Assembly: GCA_011043375.1 (NCBI GenBank)
Contig: DQYP01000074.1
Span: 1-5,023 of the forward strand
Reading direction: 5' to 3'
From: Thermotogaceae bacterium
GTDB taxonomy: Bacteria > Thermotogota > Thermotogae > B21-G9 > HyVt-16
DNA: 5,023 bases
Shown: positions 1 through 5,023 of the stretch, piece after piece
Layout of the letters: each line of letters starts with the position of its first letter
How positions within the stretch are numbered: the first letter of the stretch is position 1
Translations under genes and position numbers: made by a program
Notes under the pieces: generated by a model
What the model was told of the DNA's origin: nothing
Seen by the model: only the letters and a program-made list of their open reading frames with translations
Databases searched by the model: none

Positions 1-375
1 AATGATTACCTCAGGAAATTATTGTTGACATATTCCGAAAAATACGGTGGACCAATATTCCTCACGGAAACAAGTATAAACGGTGGCGTGGAAATGCAAA
101 AGAAATGGTGGTATGAGTCTACCAAATTGATGAAGGAATTGGTGAATAAGGGGTTAGACATTAAGGGGTACACTTGGTTTCCAGCTATCGACCTTATAAA
201 TTGGGACTATAGATATGGCAACGAACCAGTGGAAAAATATATTGAATCGATGGGATTCATAAAGCTGGGTATGAACGCTTCGAAAAAGATGGTGAGGAAA
301 CCTACTGAATTGGCTGAAAACATGAAGAAAACTTTAGCTAAATGGAGCTTACATCATGGAAACGGTAGTAACTAA
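1..375 (+). CDS. Clan GH-A glycoside hydrolase, divergent GH1-like, C-terminal fragment
   Basis: The reading frame is open from base 1, so the gene starts upstream and only its last 124 residues are visible; the TTG at base 22 is an internal leucine codon, not a start. In fragment numbering, the motif GGPIFLTETS (residues 16-25) resembles the strand of (beta/alpha)8-barrel clan GH-A enzymes that carries the nucleophile (TENG in typical GH1). Glu23 (bases 67-69) is the probable nucleophile. GYTWFP (56-61), followed by NWDYR (67-71), occupies the place of the GH1 segment with the substrate-binding tryptophans. The tail (about 85-124) is lysine-rich and ends in HHGNGSN. A role in hydrolysing an oligosaccharide fits its place at the head of the visible operon; its last 20 bases overlap the GH127 gene. 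Clan membership is fairly safe. The exact family and substrate are not: TETS is not the canonical GH1 signature, and GH5- or GH39-like relatives remain possible. Confidence 0.72.
   Translation, partial: NDYLRKLLLTYSEKYGGPIFLTETSINGGVEMQKKWWYESTKLMKELVNKGLDIKGYTWFPAIDLINWDYRYGNEPVEKYIESMGFIKLGMNASKKMVRKPTELAENMKKTLAKWSLHHGNGSN
344..347 (+). promoter_or_regulatory. Ribosome binding site of the GH127 gene, inside the upstream gene
   Basis: A GGAG core lies 8 bases before the ATG at 356. It falls within the coding sequence of the preceding hydrolase. This supports ATG 356 as the start and suggests translational coupling between the two overlapping genes. Confidence 0.6.
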
Positions 376-2209
376 AAACAGAAACCGGGATAAAGTTATT
401 CTAAATTCTGCCCCAATGGAAGGTATCAAAATAGACGGCTTTATGGGTGAGTATCTACAAAGAGCTGTGGATATTACTATACCTTCTCAATATGAAATGC
501 TGGAACAGACCGGAAGGATAGACAACTTCAGAGTCTGTTCGGGCAAAAGTGGTAAGCACAAAGGTTATATTTTCAACGATTCAGATGTTTATAAATGGCT
601 GGAAGCTGCCTCATATGCAATGTTGTTTTCCAAAAATAACCGCTTGAAGGGGCTTCTTTCTAAACTAGTAGATGAAATTGCTGCGGCACAGAGTCCTGAT
701 GGTTACATAAACACTTTCTATTGTGGAAAGGAAAGTGAAAGATGGTCAAACTTAGCAGCGAATCATGAGATGTATTGTCTTGGGCACTTAATAAGTGCTG
801 GAATCACTAATTATAGAGCTACTGGGAAGAAGAAGCTCTTTCATGTGGCTTTGAAAGCCGCGAAGCATTTGGTTAAAATGTTTGGAGCAAAAGAAAGCCC
901 AGCTACCCCGGGCCATCCGGCTATAGAAATGGCACTTGTTGAACTTTATAGAGAAACGGAAGATAAAAGGTATCTTGATTTAGCTGTTAAGCTGATTGAA
1001 CGTAGAGGGAAAGGAGCTCTTGGAGGTTCTGAATACCTGATAGACCACAAATCTTTTGTGGAACTCAGAGAGGTTACCGGGCATGCTGTCAGGATGCTTT
1101 ATCTTTGCAGCGGTGCTGCTGATGTTTATTCTGAACTAGGTAATGAATCTTTGCTTAAAACATTGGAATTGTTATGGGACAACATGACTGGCAGAAAGAT
1201 ATCGGTAACCGGTGGAGTGGGAGCAAGGCATGAAGGAGAAGCATTTGGAGAAGATTTTGAGCTTTTTAGCCACACTGCGTATAACGAAACATGCGCTGCT
1301 ATTGCCAGCTTTATGTGGAATTGGAGAATGTTTTTAATTTCAGGTAATTCGAAGTACGTTGATTTGATGGAAAAAACCCTTTACAACGCTATATTAGTGG
1401 GAATATCCTTTGATGGTAAGAGGTACTTTTATGACAATCCACTGGAAAATAGAGGAGATCATAGAAGGCAAGAATGGTTCGATTGCGCTTGTTGTCCAAC
1501 GAATATCATAAGGATCCTTACCTCCTTTCCTGGCTATATTTACAGTATATCTGAGAAGGACATATGGGTAAACTTCTTTGAAAATGGTGAAGCAATTTTG
1601 CCTTTTGGAGAATCTTTCGTAAAGATATCTCAGATAACGAACTATCCGTGGAGTGGAAAAGTCAATTTTGAAGTGGAAACAGAGATAGAAAAAGCTTTTA
1701 GCATATACTTAAGAATTCCAGAATGGGCGAAAGAGGGATTCACCATCACAGTAAACAGTGAAGAGATAGAACCAGTTATTGAAAAAGGTTACGCGAGGAT
1801 AAAGGGAGTTTGGAAAGGAAAGAGATATATTGAAATGGACCTTATGATGAAAATAAATCCAATTGTTGCGAATCCCTTGGTTAGGGAAAATGTTGGTAAG
1901 ATTGCCATTACATTTGGCCCAATTGTATACTGTGCTGAAGGAAATGACAATCTCGGTGTTGCTGATATATGGAATCTTTTTGTGAACAGAAGGGAAGGTC
2001 CTAAAATTGAATACATTCCAAATCTTTTTGGTGGTATAAACGTGATAAAAGGAAAAGGCAAAGCATTAAAAACAGAGAATTGGGATAAAAAGCTTTACAA
2101 ATCGTATGAAAAAAATGAGTATATAGAAACTTCTTACAAACTGATCCCTTATTTTTTGTGGGCAAATAGAGATGAATCACCCATGTGTATTTGGTTGAAC
2201 TCGTTTTAA
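356..2209 (+). CDS. GH127 family glycosidase, beta-L-arabinofuranosidase type (DUF1680)
   Basis: This complete 617-residue protein has the usual length and order of the DUF1680/GH127 family: an (alpha/alpha)6-barrel catalytic region (about 20-400), then beta-sandwich domains (about 405-617). Family motifs seen are NDSDVYKWLE (74-83), AANHE (134-138), PGHPAIE (185-191), GGVGARHEGEAF (286-297), YNETCA (309-314) and CACCPTN (377-383). Compared with the Bifidobacterium longum enzyme HypBA1 (from memory), Glu295 matches its acid/base Glu322. Glu311, Cys313, Cys379 and Cys380 match the zinc ligands Glu338, Cys340, Cys417 and Cys418, and Cys379 is the expected nucleophile. His137, His187 and His243 probably line the sugar pocket. 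ANPLVRENVGKIA (505-517) is the conserved C-terminal signature. There is no signal peptide, so it is probably cytoplasmic and acts on imported oligosaccharides. ATG 356 is chosen for its GGAG site and because the N-terminus aligns with the family. Retaining beta-L-arabinofuranosidase activity is the likeliest, but some GH127 members act on other sugars such as aceric acid. Confidence 0.93.
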   Translation: METVVTKNRNRDKVILNSAPMEGIKIDGFMGEYLQRAVDITIPSQYEMLEQTGRIDNFRVCSGKSGKHKGYIFNDSDVYKWLEAASYAMLFSKNNRLKGLLSKLVDEIAAAQSPDGYINTFYCGKESERWSNLAANHEMYCLGHLISAGITNYRATGKKKLFHVALKAAKHLVKMFGAKESPATPGHPAIEMALVELYRETEDKRYLDLAVKLIERRGKGALGGSEYLIDHKSFVELREVTGHAVRMLYLCSGAADVYSELGNESLLKTLELLWDNMTGRKISVTGGVGARHEGEAFGEDFELFSHTAYNETCAAIASFMWNWRMFLISGNSKYVDLMEKTLYNAILVGISFDGKRYFYDNPLENRGDHRRQEWFDCACCPTNIIRILTSFPGYIYSISEKDIWVNFFENGEAILPFGESFVKISQITNYPWSGKVNFEVETEIEKAFSIYLRIPEWAKEGFTITVNSEEIEPVIEKGYARIKGVWKGKRYIEMDLMMKINPIVANPLVRENVGKIAITFGPIVYCAEGNDNLGVADIWNLFVNRREGPKIEYIPNLFGGINVIKGKGKALKTENWDKKLYKSYEKNEYIETSYKLIPYFLWANRDESPMCIWLNSF

Positions 2210-2210
2210 C

Positions 2211-2216
2211 AGGAGG
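2211..2216 (+). promoter_or_regulatory. Strong ribosome binding site of the GH2 gene
   Basis: A full AGGAGG starts one base after the TAA of the GH127 gene and ends 6 bases before ATG 2223. It fixes the start of the GH2 gene. With only 13 bases between the genes there is little room for a separate promoter, which supports one operon. Confidence 0.85.
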
Positions 2217-2222
2217 AATACA

Positions 2223-4697
2223 ATGCAGGAATTGAACTTAAATGGAAAATGGAATTTTGCACTTCTAAAAGAGATTCCAGAAGATATAGAAAGTATCAAA
2301 CCGGATCTAGAAATAGACGTGCCAGCATGTGTTGAACAATTTTATCCTCAGGTAACGAAGGAACAATTTTATTTTTTCTACGAAAAGGAGTTTTATTTTG
2401 ATCCTAAACCTGGCAAACGCTATTTTATAGCTTTTGGAGCCGTTGATTATCTGTGCAAGGTATTCTTTAATGGGGTTTACCTCGGCGAAAATGAAGGAGG
2501 TTTCTTGCCCTTTGAATTTGAAGTTACCGACATCCTCAAATCTTTAAATAAAATACAGGTTTTGGTATTTGATCCAATAAGCTGCGAGGTAATCGATTTT
2601 CGGGAAATCCCACATGGTAAACAAAATGGGGACCCGAATTGGTATACAAATATCTCAGGAATATGGCAAGGAGTTGTACTAAAAGAAAAGCCTGAGGTTT
2701 TTATAAGTTCACTGAAAATCAGAACATCTTTTTTAAGAAAGACCCTAAGCATTGATTTTGAAACTACAAATAGCTTCGATAGAGGTTCAATTATCCTTAA
2801 AAAGGGAAAAGACATGATTTTTTCTAGTGAAATAGATAAGGCTGGATCGTTTGACTTAGAGATTAAGAACATTCTTCCATGGTCACCGGATTCTCCTATA
2901 CTTTACGATCTCGAGATCAGAATTGAAAAAGATAGTGAGCTCTTCGTTGAAAAAAGAAAGATAGGATTTAGAGATTTTGAAACAAAAAACGGGAAACTTC
3001 TTCTCAATGGAGAGGATTTCTACATGTTAGCGGTTCTTGATCAGGATTTCTATCCTGAGAAGCTTTATACTCTTCCATCAAGGGAGTATCTTGAAAATAG
3101 TTTCAAAAAACTGAAAACCATGGGAATAAATACCTTACGATGTCATGTAAAAGTTCCCGATCCTATTTATATGGAATTAGCAGACAAAATTGGTTTGATT
3201 GTATGGCAAGATAGTCCTTATTTCGATAAGTTTTCCGAGAAAGCAGCAAATAGACTCATCCAAACGATTAAAGGAACATTGGATAGAGATACGCATCATC
3301 CCTCTCTCTGCATTTATTCGATAATAAATGAGTCCTGGGGAATTGATGAAAGCGATGAGGATCAAATAAATTGGCTTGAGAAAACTTTTGACGAACTCAA
3401 AATACTTTATCCAGGCATTGTTTTTGTTGACAATTCTGCATGTATTGGTAATTATCACGTGAAGACAGATATAAATGACTACCATTTTTATATCAATGCT
3501 ATAGATAGGATAGATTACTGGAACTGGCTGATCGACTTATTTGTATCCAAACCTGATTCCACATTTTTAAAGGGCCATGAAAAAAAAGCCAACGGTAAGC
3601 CTTTGATAGTTTCTGAATTTGGTAACTGGACTGTTCCACCCGAAAAATGGTTAAAAAAGACACCTGAGCCGTACTGGTTTAAATATGCTTTCAACGGCCT
3701 TCAGATGACTAAGCCAATGGGGGCTTTAGAAAGATTTAAAAAGAGCAGTCTCGCGAAAGAATTTAGTCTTGAAGCATTTTTCCGTATTTCGGTTGAGAAT
3801 CAGCTTGAAAATCTGCGTCTGGAAATCAACAAAATGAAAAGCCATAGAGAGATCAGAGGATTTGTAATAACAGAATTGGCGGATACCTTTTGGGAGTGTA
3901 ATGGCTTGCTTGATTTTGACCGCAATTATAAATTTGATCCTTTTATAATGAAAAAGATTCTGACAAATGATGTTTTCATACCAAATCTTTCAAAGTATGC
4001 AATCTGGCGAGGAGAAGAAATATTGTTGACCCTTTTCTTGCTGAAGGATATACCTGAAGGAGTGCTTACAGTAACAAGCAATCAAGAAACCATCTTACGA
4101 AAATCTATAAAAGGCGAAGCTGATGAAACAGTATCTTTTGAATTTAATACCTCGGATTTGGGAGAAGGAATGCACAAGATAAATGTTCAGGTTGAAATTA
4201 TGGATGAGATAATAATTTCTGATTTACCATTGTTAATATCTGAAAGATCAAAGCAAGAGATTAGAATAGTTCATTCAATGGATGAGAATTTTTTGAGCGC
4301 TGCCAAAAACGGGGAGTTAATTGTTGTTGCGCCCGAAAAACCAGGAACAGTTATAAATTTTGAAAATTACAATGCTAAGATTGTGCAGAAAGATGGTTTT
4401 CTTACAGGAGATTGGGTTTCCTCGATCTCATGGTTGGTGAAAGATTTTGATGTTATTGCTCCCCATCATACGTTCAACCAGGCTCATCAAAGCCTGCTTA
4501 AGAATAGACCTTTAATCAAAAGTAGTGGTTTCGTTAGAAGGCTTTCTGGTGTAACCTACGGTTGGTTTAGTAATTTCCATAGTTATATAGATCTTATAGA
4601 AATTGGTAAGGGAAAGATAATAGTTACAACTTTGAATGTAGACACAGAAACACCTGCCGGGAATCTTCTGCTGAAGGAATTTATCAGGAACTATTAA
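2223..4697 (+). CDS. Family GH2 glycoside hydrolase with extra C-terminal region
   Basis: This complete 824-residue protein has GH2 architecture. A sugar-binding jelly-roll domain (about 1-155) opens with LNGKWNF and closes with NISGIWQGVVL. An immunoglobulin-like domain (about 156-250) and a TIM barrel (about 251-585) follow. The barrel contains DQDFYPEKLYTLPSREYL (273-290), MGINTLRCHVKVPDP (300-314) and LIVWQDSP (325-332). Glu370 in SIINESWG is the expected acid/base and Glu465 in LIVSEFGNW the nucleophile; their 95-residue spacing is normal for GH2. The barrel end shows GFVITELADTFWECNGLLDF (546-565). Residues about 590-824 form an additional region, and its final part (about 695-824) is discussed in the findings. 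No signal peptide is visible, so it is probably cytoplasmic. Its place 13 bases after the GH127 gene suggests both act on one oligosaccharide. GH2 covers beta-galactosidase, beta-glucuronidase, beta-mannosidase, alpha-L-arabinopyranosidase and others, and I cannot choose among them. The family call is firm and the substrate unknown. Confidence 0.92.
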   Translation: MQELNLNGKWNFALLKEIPEDIESIKPDLEIDVPACVEQFYPQVTKEQFYFFYEKEFYFDPKPGKRYFIAFGAVDYLCKVFFNGVYLGENEGGFLPFEFEVTDILKSLNKIQVLVFDPISCEVIDFREIPHGKQNGDPNWYTNISGIWQGVVLKEKPEVFISSLKIRTSFLRKTLSIDFETTNSFDRGSIILKKGKDMIFSSEIDKAGSFDLEIKNILPWSPDSPILYDLEIRIEKDSELFVEKRKIGFRDFETKNGKLLLNGEDFYMLAVLDQDFYPEKLYTLPSREYLENSFKKLKTMGINTLRCHVKVPDPIYMELADKIGLIVWQDSPYFDKFSEKAANRLIQTIKGTLDRDTHHPSLCIYSIINESWGIDESDEDQINWLEKTFDELKILYPGIVFVDNSACIGNYHVKTDINDYHFYINAIDRIDYWNWLIDLFVSKPDSTFLKGHEKKANGKPLIVSEFGNWTVPPEKWLKKTPEPYWFKYAFNGLQMTKPMGALERFKKSSLAKEFSLEAFFRISVENQLENLRLEINKMKSHREIRGFVITELADTFWECNGLLDFDRNYKFDPFIMKKILTNDVFIPNLSKYAIWRGEEILLTLFLLKDIPEGVLTVTSNQETILRKSIKGEADETVSFEFNTSDLGEGMHKINVQVEIMDEIIISDLPLLISERSKQEIRIVHSMDENFLSAAKNGELIVVAPEKPGTVINFENYNAKIVQKDGFLTGDWVSSISWLVKDFDVIAPHHTFNQAHQSLLKNRPLIKSSGFVRRLSGVTYGWFSNFHSYIDLIEIGKGKIIVTTLNVDTETPAGNLLLKEFIRNY

Positions 4698-4735
4698 AAA
4701 TCTTTTGGGATGCAAAATGAAATACATGTAAAAAT

Positions 4736-4766
4736 GCCCCAGAAATTAGGTTCTGGGGCTTCTTTT
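4736..4766 (+). terminator. Rho-independent terminator of the hydrolase operon
   Basis: A perfect 9-bp stem (GCCCCAGAA with TTCTGGGGC, 4736-4744 and 4751-4759) encloses the 6-base loop ATTAGG and is followed by TTCTTTT. It starts 38 bases after the GH2 stop codon. Read on the opposite strand, the same stem is followed by ATTTTT, so it can also stop transcription coming from the convergent gene. Confidence 0.9.
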
Positions 4767-4795
4767 AAAAAATGCCTCCCAATTCCGACGGTGGC
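4767..4795 (-). terminator. Weak terminator-like hairpin on the minus strand
   Basis: On the minus strand GCCACC (4795-4790) can pair with GGAGGC (4779-4774) across a 10-base loop, with one A-A mismatch, and is followed by A and six T (4773-4767). The stem is short and imperfect, so this may be a decayed or chance structure. It sits between the two strong terminators and would be a backup for readthrough from the minus-strand gene. Confidence 0.3.
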
Positions 4796-4884
4796 ACAGC
4801 TAAATAACTCAACACAAGAAAGATGGCTGGTATTATCGGGTGTTACTGATTTTTGAGACATTCTATAATTTTTGAAGAATTTTT

Positions 4885-4915
4885 AAAAACACCACCCGAT
4901 CCGGGTGGCATTTTT
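4885..4915 (-). terminator. Bidirectional terminator behind the P5C dehydrogenase gene
   Basis: A perfect 7-bp GC-rich stem (CCACCCG 4892-4898 with CGGGTGG 4902-4908) encloses a 3-base loop. On the minus strand it is followed by TG and five T (4889-4885), and it begins about 14 bases after the stop of the minus-strand gene. On the plus strand it is followed by CA and five T (4911-4915), so it can terminate both convergent transcripts. Confidence 0.85.
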
Positions 4916-4922
4916 GTCGGCT

Positions 4923-5023
4923 TTATAGGTTTATCTTCTCAGTTATTGACTTAGCCTGCAAGAATAACAGTAAGTAGTCCCTTCCTCCAGCTTTCGAATC
5001 CGTACCGGACATGTTAAAGCCAC
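4923..5023 (-). CDS. Delta-1-pyrroline-5-carboxylate dehydrogenase, C-terminal fragment
   Basis: Reading the minus strand from the window edge gives 32 complete codons and a TAA stop at 4925-4923. The fragment contains GFNMSGTDSKAGG, then RDYLLLFLQAKSITEKINL. This closely matches the conserved C-terminus of the RocA/PutA-type aldehyde dehydrogenases, which use NAD(P) to oxidise L-glutamate gamma-semialdehyde to glutamate, the second step of proline and arginine breakdown. The GGF..SGTDSKAGG..YL..F signature is specific to this subgroup of the aldehyde dehydrogenase superfamily. The catalytic Cys and Glu lie beyond the window. It is not possible to tell from this piece whether the protein is stand-alone RocA or the end of a PutA-like fusion, so no symbol is given. 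It converges on the hydrolase operon, is not part of it, and is followed closely by a strong hairpin terminator. Confidence 0.88.
   Translation of the reverse strand, partial: GFNMSGTDSKAGGRDYLLLFLQAKSITEKINL

Noticed and set aside
22..48. TTG at base 22 as a start codon, and the nearby TTGACA at 25-30 as a promoter -35 box.
   Set aside because: The frame is open and protein-like up to base 1, no matching -10 box with a downstream start is present, and the encoded part is plainly the C-terminal half of a barrel enzyme.
1789..2061. Minus-strand open frame of 90 codons opposite the GH127 gene.
   Set aside because: It is antisense to the conserved C-terminal GH127 domain, lacks a convincing start signal and has no family resemblance.
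2477..2872. Minus-strand open frame of 131 codons opposite the GH2 gene.
   Set aside because: It lies wholly antisense to a well-supported conserved coding region and shows no domain features, so it is a shadow frame.
3177..3485. Minus-strand open frame of 102 codons with hydrophobic stretches.
   Set aside because: It is antisense to the GH2 catalytic barrel, including the acid/base motif; the hydrophobicity is a by-product of the opposite strand's codons.
4694..4861. Minus-strand open frame of 55 codons starting at ATG 4861-4859, between the convergent genes.
   Set aside because: It has no ribosome binding site, runs straight through the 9-bp terminator stem, overlaps the end of the GH2 gene and gives a cysteine- and phenylalanine-rich sequence with no recognisable family.
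1..5023. Search for CRISPR-like repeats, tandem repeats, tRNA genes, transposase remnants or terminal inverted repeats.
   Set aside because: None was seen by eye; nearly the whole window is explained by conserved coding sequence and the terminator region.

Overview
The window is a low-GC bacterial segment with tightly packed genes. It holds the 3' end of a carbohydrate-degradation operon on the + strand, which converges on the tail of an amino-acid catabolism gene on the - strand. The many AAA/GAA/ATA codons, strong AGGAGG-type ribosome binding sites and the gene content suggest a Thermotogota-like organism (perhaps the Kosmotoga/Mesotoga group) or a related thermophilic or anaerobic sugar fermenter. 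This assignment is an impression from the proteins, not a demonstrated placement.

Layout: (1) bases 1-375, the C-terminal 124 residues of a clan GH-A glycoside hydrolase resembling a divergent family 1 enzyme, with a probable nucleophile in an LTETS motif; (2) 356-2209, a complete family GH127 (DUF1680) enzyme of the beta-L-arabinofuranosidase type, with the zinc-thiolate catalytic set intact; (3) 2223-4697, a complete 824-residue family GH2 enzyme with both catalytic glutamates and an additional C-terminal region; (4) 4698-4922, a non-coding convergent intergenic region with two good bidirectional hairpin terminators and one weak terminator-like hairpin; (5) 4923-5023 on the - strand, the last 32 residues of delta-1-pyrroline-5-carboxylate dehydrogenase.

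The three hydrolase genes are almost certainly one transcription unit: the first two overlap by 20 bases, the second and third are 13 bases apart, and a terminator follows the third. Neither complete enzyme has a signal peptide, so the natural reading is cytoplasmic, stepwise trimming of an imported oligosaccharide. The GH127 enzyme points to a plant-type glycan carrying beta-L-arabinofuranose or a similar furanoside, and the GH2 and GH-A enzymes would remove other sugars. The exact glycan cannot be read from the sequence, and any transporter or regulator would lie upstream of base 1. I found no CRISPR array, insertion sequence, RNA gene or evident new defence or mobile system.
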